A stretch of 64,000 bases of DNA from UBA2966 sp965242505 (GCA_965242505.1 OZ251449.1:2728001-2792000); one strand, 5' to 3'; positions 35,893-44,795 are shown, counted from the stretch's first letter. The notes: a model not told the origin generated them from the letters alone. Numbers and translations: made by a program.

Positions 35893-35985
35893 GCGGTCCA
35901 CGAATCTCCCGGCGCGCATCATGGCCGCGTCGTCGCACATGCGCTCCACCTCGCCTTGCGTTCCGGGAGGCCGGCAGGATCGAAA
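35893..35985 (-). pseudogene. Duplicated fragment of the ABC-ATPase gene
   Basis: About 90 bases nearly identical to 36768-36860 in the intact ATPase gene; the translation reads GEVERMCDDAAMMRAGRFVDR against GEVERMCDDAIMMRAGRIVDR. The homology ends abruptly at the repeat terminus. On the other side of the repeat, 26 bases (35679-35705) match the end of the ATPase gene (36637-36663) with one difference. So a second copy of the ATPase 3' end existed and was interrupted by the repeat. Confidence 0.8.
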
Positions 35986-36310
35986 CCCGACTCCGCGACC
36001 GGATCGTTCCCCGTCCGAACGACGCCTGCAATACGGGGAACGCGGGATGCCGTGATAGAATATCACACGTCGTGATCGGGGCTTCGTGGAACGATGGGTG
36101 ATCGTATCGAAGATCGGCCGACAGGGTTCGCCAGAGGCGACTTCATCGCGCCGCCGGAGACCGACGAGCGGGACGGGCGCGCGGCCGCGCCGCCCGAACG
36201 GGAGGAGTTCCGGCGCCCGCCGGTGGAAAAGGAGCCGCCGGGCCGGGACCCTGGCCATTCGACGGCGGCCCGATCTGGAAAGGCGCCGCCATCAACCGGA
36301 GACGACCCCC

Positions 36311-36553
36311 ATGAAGTGGCGTGACCATATCCACAGCGATCCATCGATCCTGATGGGAAAGCCGGTGATCCGAGGCACTCGGCTGTCGGTGGAATTCCTG
36401 CTTGGTTTGCTGGCCGAGGGATGGACCGAACGGGACGTTCTGGAGAATTACCCACGTCTTTCATCCGAGGAATTGCGAGCGGTGTTCGCCTTTTCCCTGG
36501 AATGTATGCGGGACGATCTGATCTACGCCGTTGGCGACGGAGTGGCGGATTGA
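36311..36553 (+). CDS. DUF433 protein (antitoxin-like)
   Basis: An 80-residue DUF433 protein: DPSILMGKPVIRGTRLSVEFLLGLLAEGW, then LENYPRLSSEELRAVFAFS. DUF433 proteins are usually encoded just before a DUF5615 PIN-like toxin and are thought to be antitoxins (VapB45-like). Here the start of such a partner follows at once but is cut off after about 14 codons. GGAGACG lies before the ATG. The preceding 36063-36310 has an ORF-like stretch rich in Arg, Pro and Glu that I cannot assign, and a small palindrome ATCAC-N5-GTGAT at 36061-36075. Confidence 0.82.
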   Translation: MKWRDHIHSDPSILMGKPVIRGTRLSVEFLLGLLAEGWTERDVLENYPRLSSEELRAVFAFSLECMRDDLIYAVGDGVAD

Positions 36554-36591
36554 AGTTGCTTGCCAACGAGAACGCGCCGCTGGAAAGCGTG
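36550..36591 (+). pseudogene. Truncated DUF5615 (PIN-like) toxin gene
   Basis: A TTG start overlapping the DUF433 stop (TTGA) begins KLLANENAPLESVR, the characteristic first strand of DUF5615 PIN-like proteins including the first acidic active-site region. After this the frame enters DNA homologous to the ABC-operon junction. Only about one tenth of the toxin remains, so it cannot be active. Confidence 0.6.
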
Positions 36592-36647
36592 CGAAGCAAG
36601 CCGTCTCCGGCTTCTCCCGTTCGACGTCCTTCGGGGCGGCGCGCCGC

Positions 36648-37409
36648 TCATCGGGCCGCCCCCCGCTCGTCGCCGTCCCGGTTCCGCCCCCGGGCGATGT
36701 CCAGAAAGACTTCCTCGAGGCTGGCGCGGCCGTAGCGGTCGACGAGCTCCGCCGGCGCGCCGCGGTCCACGATTCTCCCGGCGCGCATCATGATCGCGTC
36801 GTCGCACATGCGCTCCACCTCGCCCATGTTCTGGGAGGCCAGCAGGATCGTCGCGCCCCTCTCCGTCCGGTAGTCCTGGAGATAGCCGCGCACCCAGTCG
36901 GCCGTGTCCGGGTCGAGCGACGCCGTGGGCTCGTCGAGCAGCAGCAGTTCGGGCGTGTTGATCAGGGCCTTGGCCAGGGCCACGCGGGTCTTCTGTCCCG
37001 CGGAGAGGCCGGCGACCCGGCGATCCATGACGTCGCCGAGATCGAAGGCGTCGGCGACCTCGCGCAGGCGCCGTCCGACGTCGGACAGGCCGTAGAGTCG
37101 GGCGTAGACCTGAAGGTTCTCCGCCGCGGTCAGGCGCCTCGGCAGATCGACGTAGGGCGAGGAGAAGTTCATTCGGGGCAGCGCCCGGTAGCGATGCCGC
37201 AGCATGTCCTCGCCGAGCACGGCGACGGACCCCGCCGTGGGCAGCAGGAGGCCCAGAAGCATGGAGATCGTGGTCGTCTTGCCGGCGCCGTTGCCCCCGA
37301 GCAGCGCCGTCACGCCGCCCGTCGGCACGCTGAAGTCGACGTCGTCGACGGCGACGACGGGGCCGAAACGCTTCGCCAGGTTCCTGACTTCGATGGCCGG
37401 CTCGGACAT
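36648..37409 (-). CDS. ABC transporter ATP-binding protein
   Basis: A 253-residue ATPase of the ABC-2 export type. Walker A GGNGAGKT (38-45), signature LSAGQK (135-140), Walker B LLLLDEPTASLD (155-166). The switch (H-loop) position reads ASQNM, with Gln193 where most relatives have His. ATG 37409 is preferred to GTG 37418. The partner permease lies beyond the insert at 34868-35692. Confidence 0.9.
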   Translation of the reverse strand: MSEPAIEVRNLAKRFGPVVAVDDVDFSVPTGGVTALLGGNGAGKTTTISMLLGLLLPTAGSVAVLGEDMLRHRYRALPRMNFSSPYVDLPRRLTAAENLQVYARLYGLSDVGRRLREVADAFDLGDVMDRRVAGLSAGQKTRVALAKALINTPELLLLDEPTASLDPDTADWVRGYLQDYRTERGATILLASQNMGEVERMCDDAIMMRAGRIVDRGAPAELVDRYGRASLEEVFLDIARGRNRDGDERGAAR

Positions 37410-37481
37410 GCGGCCCACTATGGGGTCTTCGCGCCTCCGCCGCCAGTGGCGCGGCGGACGCCGGGGCGCCCGTCCGGACCT

Positions 37482-40298
37482 TCAGGCGGCGGTCGCGCCC
37501 GAACGTTTCGCGAGGACGTCCAGGATGTCGCCGGGCGCCCGCGATACGTCCCAGGACCAGCGGCCGAAGCCGCCGTGGGCGTTGACGGCCTCGACCCATT
37601 CGGCGAGGAACCGCCGCTTGGTCAGGTCGCGGTCGCCGTCCCGGCCCTTGGTCTCCAGCACCAGCATGTCGCCCGACTCGAGCCGGACGAGGAAGTCGGG
37701 GCGATACTTCCGCACCGCGCCGCCATGGACGTAGGACACCTCGAAGCCGAGATGGTCGTTCTTCGCCCACGCGGCCACCTCGGGCGCGCGGTCGAGGACG
37801 AAGGCGTCCGACGCCTCCCACGCGCTGTCGAGGACGCAGCAGTTGACGTGGCTGCGCTTCGTGTATTCGCACGGCCTGCCGGTATGCCAGGCGCTCATGT
37901 CGCCGGTGGAGCGGATGGGGCGGTCGCGGTCGAACACCGGCTCCAGCCTCTCGGCGTTCTCGAAGCGGACGGCTTCCCAGATGTGCTGGACCACCCTGGC
38001 CATGTTGAGCGTGACGACGAGGCGGCGCTTGAGATCGTCGTCGTGGAACGAAGCGGGCGCGACGACGATCCTGTCCGAGCGGACGAACCGCTCGATCAGC
38101 CGGGCCAGCTGCGCCAGCAGGAGCGTCCGGTCGCCCGGCCAGTCCGGCAGCATCCGGTCGTACACGTCCCGCGCGGTCTCGAAGACGATGCGCTGGGTGC
38201 GGAACTCGCGCGCCAGCGCCTCCAGGTCGATGGCCTCGATCTTGGCCGCGTCCGGCTTGCCGTCGACGACGGGGGCGAGCTCGGCGAGCCGGATCGTCCG
38301 GGCGGCGTCGAGCCGCAGCGGCTCCACCTTCTCCACGTCCAGGCTCAGCCTCGGGCGCCAGGAACGATCGATGCGGACGACGTTCGGCCAGGAGATCTCG
38401 AACGCCGCCTTGTCCGCCGCCGGCTCGATGGCGGTCTTCGGTTCCGGCGGCGGGGGCGGGCCGTTCTCTCCGCCTTCGTGCGGCAGGAAGGCGAAGGGCA
38501 CGCCGAAGACGTTGACGTATTCCGGCTCGAACAGGCCGGTTTTCGGATCCACGTCGTAGGAGGTGCGGCGCAGGCCGCGTCCCACCACCTGCTCGCAGAG
38601 CAGCTGGCTGGCGAAGGCGCGCAGGCCCATGATGTGGGTGACGGTCTTCGCGTCCCAGCCTTCGGTCAGCATCCCGACCGAGATCACGTTCCGTATCCGC
38701 GCGCCCGGCTTCCCCGGCCGGCCGACGGTGTCCACCTGAAGGCGCAGCAGCTCGGCCCGCCGCTGCTTCCCGGTCGGCCCGCCGCGGCCCCTGTCCGCGG
38801 CGCCCCCTCCGCCCTCGCCGGCCGCGGCCCCGGCGATCGGTTCCGCGGCGGCCTCCGCGGCGTCGAGTACCTTCGAATCGATGTGAAGGACGCCTTCCGG
38901 GTCGCACAGTTCGTCGATGCGGATTCGCCTGCGGTCGAAGGCGCGCTTGACCCGCGCCGCCGTTTCCGTGCGGTTGGCGACGGTGATCATGACCGGTGGA
39001 GTGGCGCTCCCCCGCGCCTCCCACTCCCGGGCGGTCTCGCGCCAGTCGTGGCCGAGCAGGTGGTAGCCGTTCGTCACCAGGTCCGGCAGCGGTTCCTCCG
39101 GTCCGGCGCGGCGGTTCAGGTCGTCCCTGACTTCGGGATCGTTGTAGATGTGATAGAGGCGGGACCGGTAGGTTCCGGCGTCGGGCGCGGCGTCGTCGCG
39201 GACCACGACGCGCGGGGTCTTGACCAGACCCGACTCGATGGCGTCGTTGAGGCCGAAATCGCTCACGATCCAGCCGAACAGCGACTCTTCGGCGTTCCGT
39301 CCGCCCGACGGCGCGAAGGGCGTGGCGGAGAAGTCGTAGCAGACGAGGACGCCGCGCGCCCGGTCGATCCGGTCGAGGCCGCCGATCCATCGCGTCGCTT
39401 CCTCGACGTCGGCCCTGGCGACGCCCCGGGTCCCGGAACCGGCGGGAACGCGCCAGGCGTGGTGCGCCTCGTCGTTGACGATCAGGAGGTTCCGGGCGTT
39501 GGCCATGTCGGCGAGAACCTCGCGGACCCAGGCTTCGTCGCTCTTGGCGCCGCGCTTGTCGACGCCGAACTTCGCCGCGGTCTCCTCCTCGCTCTCCCAG
39601 TCGAGCGCGTGGCGGTTGCGGATCAGGACCCTCCCGCGCCGCAGCGCGTCGAGCAGCGGCGGCGGAACGACGCCGAAGGCCTGGTAGTAGTTCTCGGGAT
39701 GGGAGGGCGCCAGCACCGCCAGCCGGTTCCTGACCGTGAGGCCGGGGGCGACGACCAGGACGTTCTTCGCGAACCGGTCGTCGCGCGGGTTCGCGGCCTT
39801 GTTGAGGATGTGCCATGCGAGGACCATCGCCATGACGACGGTCTTGCCGGAACCGGTCGCCATCTTGGCGCACAGCCGCGCGAACCGTCCGCCGTCGGAC
39901 GGGACGTCGAGGCCGGCCCTGTCGGCCGGCGGCGCCTCGGCGAGCCAGATCAGCGTCTCGGCGGCCTCCAGCTGGCAGAAGAAGAACCGCCGGCCGTCGA
40001 ACTCCTCCGGGTCGTTCCAGTATTCCAGCAGGCGTTTGGTGACTGCCGTCACGCCCGGATAGCCGGCCTCGCGCCATGCGCGCACGCGCGGGCGGACGAG
40101 GTTGACCAGGGGGATTTCGACGAACCGGCCCGGGTCGTCGAACGACCGCGAGTCCTTCGACGCGACCAGATAGCCGGCCGGGCGGCGACCGTCCGCGAGA
40201 TCGAACAGGCGGGTCGTCCGGTCGTAGCGCCAGTGCCGCGCCGGCTCCTCCCAGGGCGAGTTGACGATCAGCCGGTCGATGGCCGCGCGCGGCGTCAT
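37482..40298 (-). CDS. Type III-like restriction enzyme helicase-nuclease (Res)
   Basis: A 938-residue SF2 helicase-nuclease of the type III Res kind. Walker A MATGSGKT (146-153), motif II NDEAHH (about 275), motif III YDFSATPFA and motif VI VGRGLRRTSYD. Near the C-terminus YRPDFLVRLESGDMLVLETKG gives a PD-(D/E)xK nuclease site. It should cut unmodified DNA with the Mod subunit (41980-44535). Its start overlaps the HepT stop by four bases, so R-M and toxin-antitoxin genes form one transcription unit. Confidence 0.9.
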   Translation of the reverse strand: MTPRAAIDRLIVNSPWEEPARHWRYDRTTRLFDLADGRRPAGYLVASKDSRSFDDPGRFVEIPLVNLVRPRVRAWREAGYPGVTAVTKRLLEYWNDPEEFDGRRFFFCQLEAAETLIWLAEAPPADRAGLDVPSDGGRFARLCAKMATGSGKTVVMAMVLAWHILNKAANPRDDRFAKNVLVVAPGLTVRNRLAVLAPSHPENYYQAFGVVPPPLLDALRRGRVLIRNRHALDWESEEETAAKFGVDKRGAKSDEAWVREVLADMANARNLLIVNDEAHHAWRVPAGSGTRGVARADVEEATRWIGGLDRIDRARGVLVCYDFSATPFAPSGGRNAEESLFGWIVSDFGLNDAIESGLVKTPRVVVRDDAAPDAGTYRSRLYHIYNDPEVRDDLNRRAGPEEPLPDLVTNGYHLLGHDWRETAREWEARGSATPPVMITVANRTETAARVKRAFDRRRIRIDELCDPEGVLHIDSKVLDAAEAAAEPIAGAAAGEGGGGAADRGRGGPTGKQRRAELLRLQVDTVGRPGKPGARIRNVISVGMLTEGWDAKTVTHIMGLRAFASQLLCEQVVGRGLRRTSYDVDPKTGLFEPEYVNVFGVPFAFLPHEGGENGPPPPPEPKTAIEPAADKAAFEISWPNVVRIDRSWRPRLSLDVEKVEPLRLDAARTIRLAELAPVVDGKPDAAKIEAIDLEALAREFRTQRIVFETARDVYDRMLPDWPGDRTLLLAQLARLIERFVRSDRIVVAPASFHDDDLKRRLVVTLNMARVVQHIWEAVRFENAERLEPVFDRDRPIRSTGDMSAWHTGRPCEYTKRSHVNCCVLDSAWEASDAFVLDRAPEVAAWAKNDHLGFEVSYVHGGAVRKYRPDFLVRLESGDMLVLETKGRDGDRDLTKRRFLAEWVEAVNAHGGFGRWSWDVSRAPGDILDVLAKRSGATAA

Positions 40299-40636
40299 TC
40301 GGGCTCCGGCGGGACGAGCGGTTCGAGTCTGGCGATCAGGTCGGGAATGTCCTCCCGCACGGTGCTCCAGACCGTATCGAGCCGGACGTCGAAACAGCCA
40401 TGAACGATCCGGTCGCGCATCCCGACGATTCGCGCCCAGGGGATCTCCGGGTGCGCCGACTTCGTATCCTCGCCGACGCGCGCCGCGGCATCGCCGACGA
40501 TTTCGGCTGCCTTGACCAACGCCAGCAAGAGCTGGCGGTCCTCGTCGAGGTCATCGCGGGTCCGCCCATCCGCGAACGCCGCGGCGTCGCGCGCCGCCAA
40601 CAACATGTCGAGCAGCAGGGCGTCGTCACGCCGCAT
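40295..40636 (-). CDS. hepT: HepT-like HEPN toxin (DUF86)
   Basis: A 113-residue DUF86/HepT protein with the HEPN motif RDRIVHG (Arg74 to His79); the usual Tyr two or three residues later is Phe (HGCF). HepT proteins are HEPN-domain RNases held inactive by MntA. The gene overlaps mntA by 11 bases and res by four. In known pairs MntA adds AMP to a Tyr near the HEPN motif; the Phe here might alter that control. Confidence 0.87.
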   Translation of the reverse strand: MRRDDALLLDMLLAARDAAAFADGRTRDDLDEDRQLLLALVKAAEIVGDAAARVGEDTKSAHPEIPWARIVGMRDRIVHGCFDVRLDTVWSTVREDIPDLIARLEPLVPPEPE

Positions 40637-40934
40637 AGATGACCTCGGCGGAGTCGAGAATCTCCTTCCGGCGGATGTAGTTCAGACTCCGTTCCACCGA
40701 TGAATGCGTCAGGACGTCGACGGGCCTGCCGAACAGTTCCGACAGTTCGGCGGCGATGCCGACGAAACGGAACCCCGGCGTCCGGCCGGGCGCGAACTCG
40801 ACCAGGACGTCGATGTCGCTTTCGGAGCCGAAGTCGTCCCGCAGCGCCGAACCGAAGACCGAAAGTTTCCTGATGCCGTTCGCCCGGCAGAACGCGGCGA
40901 GCCGATCGGCGGGAATGGACACGGCAGGGTTCAT
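40626..40934 (-). CDS. mntA: MntA-like nucleotidyltransferase antitoxin
   Basis: A 102-residue minimal nucleotidyltransferase: KLSVFGSALRDDFGSESDIDVLVEF with GSx(10)DxD-type metal ligands (about 28-44). MntA neutralises HepT by polyadenylylation (established for characterised pairs). It sits between the DUF2806 gene and hepT in the R-M run. Confidence 0.9.
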   Translation of the reverse strand: MNPAVSIPADRLAAFCRANGIRKLSVFGSALRDDFGSESDIDVLVEFAPGRTPGFRFVGIAAELSELFGRPVDVLTHSSVERSLNYIRRKEILDSAEVIYAA

Positions 40935-40952
40935 CGAACAGTCATCCTACCT

Positions 40953-41930
40953 TTAGGAACTCACGAGTTCCCATGATTCAACACGGACTTGATCATTAAC
41001 CAATTCTTCTAGAATTAGTGCTCTTTCTAATTTCAAATTTCCTTCTTCCTTAAGAAATTTTACAATCTCTTTGAGGTAATTTTCATTGACAACAGATTCG
41101 GTCATATTGTACAACTCCTTACCTTGGGGAGATAGAGGACAGCAACGGAAACTCAGATATTCGCCTCCATTTTCCCCTGAAATCCTATACACTGTTTTAC
41201 TATCCCTAACAATAATATGGCTATTCGATTTCAAATCGTATATCCTTGCCGCATTGACATCGACTACTAGAAGTCCATAACTTTGTAGTTTGATAAGAGA
41301 GTTATAGTCTGGATATCCAGAAATGATTTTCTGCATACTAATCGGCCCTATTTTTCCTCCAAACACATATTCATCGAAAATAAATGACGATACTGTCTCG
41401 AACAATTCAGCATCTTCCTGCGTCATGTTCTTGAGGATCGCCAAAGTATGCAACGATGTACGCCCCGGCGCCTCCACTTCTCCGGCAAGTATTTTCGACC
41501 ATATCTCCTGCATTTTTTCCGACGTCACGTCCTGAACGTCGGCAAAGAAACGCGCAACCCAGTCATGGTCGACGTCACGATCCTCGACCTCTTTTTCCTT
41601 GAGATCGTCCGCCGACATTCCGACGACCGCCCCGATGTTCCTCAGACGTTTCTCCTCTTGAAAGTCAAGGCGCGCCTTGATTTCTCGGTCAACGGACAGC
41701 TCTCCACGGGTCGATAGTTCCCCTCCGGCGAAGTTGTTCCGCGCTTCGGCCTGCGCTTTCGCAATCAGGCGCATCGAATCCGCCTTGCCTTGCGCCGAAA
41801 TGCGTATGGCGTCGGTGTCCGCGCGCGCCTTCCAGCGGGCCAGCATCGGCCCGCCGACGGCGCCGATGCCGCTTGCCACGTAATCGAGCAGCTTTTCGAG
41901 CGCCGGAACCTTCAGATTCACGTCGACCAT
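40953..41930 (-). CDS. DUF2806 protein, chimeric base composition
   Basis: A 325-residue DUF2806 protein. The N-terminal third is Ala-rich and helical (IGAVGGPMLARWKARADTDA); the middle has DHDWVARFFADVQDVTSEKMQEIWSKILAGE, the family's most conserved part; the C-terminal half (FDEYVFGGKIGPISMQKIIS and on) has no recognised domain. DUF2806 genes often occur near defence genes, but no activity is known to me. The first 400 bases have the window's usual GC content, while about 40960-41450 is strikingly AT-rich, as if the 3' half came from elsewhere. Confidence 0.78.
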   Translation of the reverse strand: MVDVNLKVPALEKLLDYVASGIGAVGGPMLARWKARADTDAIRISAQGKADSMRLIAKAQAEARNNFAGGELSTRGELSVDREIKARLDFQEEKRLRNIGAVVGMSADDLKEKEVEDRDVDHDWVARFFADVQDVTSEKMQEIWSKILAGEVEAPGRTSLHTLAILKNMTQEDAELFETVSSFIFDEYVFGGKIGPISMQKIISGYPDYNSLIKLQSYGLLVVDVNAARIYDLKSNSHIIVRDSKTVYRISGENGGEYLSFRCCPLSPQGKELYNMTESVVNENYLKEIVKFLKEEGNLKLERALILEELVNDQVRVESWELVSS

Positions 41931-41979
41931 GCGCGTCTCCCGATCCAGGAGGTTATACCAACGCGCGATCTTGGCGCCA

Positions 41980-44535
41980 TCACTCCAGCTCCACGATCTT
42001 GAGGCTCTCGATGCCGCGGTCGTCGACGATCTTGACCGCCGCGCGGCGGTGTTCGCCGGCCTCGAAGGGGAGGGACACGGCGCCGCGGTAGGCCTCGATC
42101 CGGCTCTCGTCGATCCCGGCCCTGAGGTTGCGCGCGAGCCTCGCCCAGCCGTCCCTGGCGCCGGCCATGGGGAAGAACACCTGGCGCGGGAACAGGCTGC
42201 GGCCGTCGTAGTCGGGATCGAGCATCCACACGGCGATGCGCTCCGCGCCGCCGGACTCCAGATCGCCGGTCCGGGTGTTGTAGTAGTCGAAGCCCCGCAC
42301 CTCGACCCGGAACCTGCCGGCGTCCTCGCCTTCGGCGATGCGCGTCGTCTCCACGTCGGGCTGGCCGATCAGCCAGAAGCTCTCGTTGCCCGCCCGCTTC
42401 TTCTTCAGGTCTTCCGTCAGCAGGTCGGCGTTCATCTGCGCCTTCAACAGCGCGACGCCGGGCCAGTTGGTCTCGTCGATGTCCTTCGCCGCCTCGGGGT
42501 CGAACTGGAAGGCGGCGAAGACGATGACCGCCGGTCTGGGCGCGAGGCTCTGCGCCTCCTCGATGGCGCGCGCCACCTGCCGCTGCTCCAGCGGCGCGTG
42601 GTCCGGGCCGAAGGAGACGACGGCGCGGGCGGCGTTCCAGGCGGTCGCCGGGTCGTCGAAGCCGTCGGCGCCGGCCTCGTCGGGCCGGGTCTCGCCCTCG
42701 GCGTGCAGCCAGCGCGTACCCGGCAGCGGCTCCAGCCGGGCGAAGGAGACGCGTTGCCCGGCCTTGCCGCGGATGCCGGTCTTCAACAGTTCGTCGCGCC
42801 AGTCGCTCTGCCGCAACGTCTCGCCGGAGCGGGCGACGGACTCGTCGGCGGGCGGCGCGGCGGCGGACTCGGAGTCGTCGAGCGGCTTCACCGTCGGCGC
42901 GGGGACCGCCTCGACGGTGAACGGCCCCGTGACGCGGGCCCTGGCGCCGTCGACCTCGGGTTGATCGTAGAGCGCGGCCTCCCTGGGCGGCTCGTCATAG
43001 GCCAGGGTCCCCGCCGATACGTTTGCGACGCTCCGGTAACGGAACCCGGACCCGACCCCTTCGTCGGGATGCGCCAGTTCGTAGTAGTCGAAGTTCGCCG
43101 TCGTCAGCCGCTGGCGCGCGATGGCGACGGCGACGCGGGAGGTGTCGCAGACGATCCAGCGCCGGCCCCATTGCTCGGCGACGTGGGCGGTCGTGCCCGA
43201 ACCGCAGGTCGGGTCGAAGACCAGATCGCCCGGGTCCGTGGTCATCAGGATGCAGCGCTGAACGGGTTTCGTGTCCGTCTGGACGACGTAGCGCTTGTCC
43301 TTCGCCGACATCGGCGCCGCCCAGACGTTGGTGATGCGCCGCCCCGGCACTTCGTCCTCGTAACGCTTCCACATCAACGACGCCTGTCCCTCCAAGGCCT
43401 CCAGGCGGCCGAGTTCGGCGAGCCGGTCCATCCCCTCCCTGGAGACCGCCCAATGCCGGTCCGCGCCACAGCGAAAGACCCGACCGTCGTATTCGTAGGG
43501 TTCGGAGCGATCAGTGGAGCCGCTTTGCGAGTCGAGAGGCATGCGCCGGTAGAGGCGCGCGCCCTTCGGCAGGTTCCGGTCGGGATCGAAACGCTCCTCC
43601 GGGGTCGGCTTGCGGCGCCCGCCGTCGGGCAGTTCCACCATCGCGTGCCAGCTGAAGGATTCGATCACCTCGGCCCGCGTCAGCGGCTCGTACAGCTGCC
43701 GGTACTTCACGCGCGCGCGGTCCCGGGCGTACCACAGCAGATAGTCGGCGACCTGCGGCAGGGTCTTGGCCGAACTGCCGCCGGTGGTGGCGTAGGAGAT
43801 CGTCGCCATCCGGTTCGCCGCGCCGAAGACCTCGTCCATCAGCACGCCGACGCGGTGGACGTTCTCGTCGCCGATCTGCACGAACACGCTGCCGCTCTCG
43901 CGCAGGAGCTCGCGGGCCAGCAGCAGGCGGTCGCGCAGGTAGGCGAGATAGGAATGGATGCCGAGCTCCCAGGTGTCGCGGAAGGCGCGTATCTGCTCGG
44001 GCTCGCCCGTCAGGTCGCCGTCCCCGCCGCCGGACGCCCCCTTCCGGCCCACGAAGGGCTGGAAGTTGGAGCCGTAGCGGATGCCGTAGGGCGGGTCCAT
44101 GTAGACCGTCTGCACCCGCCCGCCGAGGCCCTCCTTCTCCAGCAGGCTGTTCATGACCAGCAGCGAGTCGCCGGCGACCAGCCGGTTGGTCCAGTTGCGC
44201 CGATGCCTGTAGAACTCGATCGCGCGGCGGAGCGGCGGGTTCTCTTCCGGCGCGGCGAACAGCGAGAACTGCGGCGCGGCGCCGTTCCCCTTGCGCGCCG
44301 CCTCGACGATCGCGCGCGGATCGATGCGCTCGTGAACGTGCAGGGAGACGGTCGGCGTCTCGAACGACGCATGCTCCGCCTTGCCGGCCCAGGAGAGTTG
44401 CGGATCGACGTGCGGGTCGTGCGCCCAGGCCCGCCCGCCGGCGTCGCGGTCGGTCTCCGGCGTGACCAGCCCGACCGGCGGGTTGTTCGCGCGCTTCTTG
44501 CCCGCGTGCGCGTAGGACTCGATGCTCCGCTTCAT
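41980..44535 (-). CDS. Type III-like DNA methyltransferase (Mod)
   Basis: An 851-residue DNA methyltransferase. Motif IV DPPY is at 147-150 (VYMDPPYGIRYGSNF), before motif I DPTCGSGTTAHVAEQ (about 430), the beta-class order typical of type III Mod. The region between them would hold target recognition. A long C-terminal part is shared with Mod-like proteins paired with BPTD_3080-type Res. It modifies adenine or cytosine in the recognition site so that Res spares host DNA. ATG 44535 has GGAG very close; other starts are possible. First gene of the run down to 37482. Confidence 0.9.
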   Translation of the reverse strand: MKRSIESYAHAGKKRANNPPVGLVTPETDRDAGGRAWAHDPHVDPQLSWAGKAEHASFETPTVSLHVHERIDPRAIVEAARKGNGAAPQFSLFAAPEENPPLRRAIEFYRHRRNWTNRLVAGDSLLVMNSLLEKEGLGGRVQTVYMDPPYGIRYGSNFQPFVGRKGASGGGDGDLTGEPEQIRAFRDTWELGIHSYLAYLRDRLLLARELLRESGSVFVQIGDENVHRVGVLMDEVFGAANRMATISYATTGGSSAKTLPQVADYLLWYARDRARVKYRQLYEPLTRAEVIESFSWHAMVELPDGGRRKPTPEERFDPDRNLPKGARLYRRMPLDSQSGSTDRSEPYEYDGRVFRCGADRHWAVSREGMDRLAELGRLEALEGQASLMWKRYEDEVPGRRITNVWAAPMSAKDKRYVVQTDTKPVQRCILMTTDPGDLVFDPTCGSGTTAHVAEQWGRRWIVCDTSRVAVAIARQRLTTANFDYYELAHPDEGVGSGFRYRSVANVSAGTLAYDEPPREAALYDQPEVDGARARVTGPFTVEAVPAPTVKPLDDSESAAAPPADESVARSGETLRQSDWRDELLKTGIRGKAGQRVSFARLEPLPGTRWLHAEGETRPDEAGADGFDDPATAWNAARAVVSFGPDHAPLEQRQVARAIEEAQSLAPRPAVIVFAAFQFDPEAAKDIDETNWPGVALLKAQMNADLLTEDLKKKRAGNESFWLIGQPDVETTRIAEGEDAGRFRVEVRGFDYYNTRTGDLESGGAERIAVWMLDPDYDGRSLFPRQVFFPMAGARDGWARLARNLRAGIDESRIEAYRGAVSLPFEAGEHRRAAVKIVDDRGIESLKIVELE

Positions 44536-44633
44536 GCTCCTGGCCCGCCTCCGCGATCCGGAACCGCGCCGTTGTAGCCGATGCCGGGAGGGTCCACAAT
44601 CGAGAGGGGCGATCGTCGTCCGTGTTCCTCTCC

Positions 44634-44795
44634 CCTGGCGCGACCCCCACCCCGACCCTCCCCCTGCAAGGGAGAGGGAGGGAGCCATCCACACTCCTCC
44701 CCCCTAGACAGGGGGGAGGTCGGGAGGGGGGTGGACCGCGGGTCCCACAACGCCGCGCAACCCTCGACCCCCCGCCGGTATGAGAAATGCGGACT
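44634..44795. repeat. Composite palindromic repeat, copy 8
   Basis: Forward copy with P1 (about 44645-44675), P2 (about 44695-44735) and the right end GGTATGAGAAATGCGGACTA (44777-44796). It separates the Mod gene from the unknown pair that follows. Confidence 0.87.

Noticed and set aside
36094..36324. A 76-residue ORF before the DUF433 gene
   Set aside because: Composition is Arg/Pro/Glu-rich without domain, and it overlaps the DUF433 start in another frame; probably not coding.
44577..44707. Short Pro/Arg-rich ORFs inside the composite repeats
   Set aside because: All copies give such frames (PPPRPSPCKGEG and the like) in several frames and orientations; they reflect the repeat, not a conserved protein.
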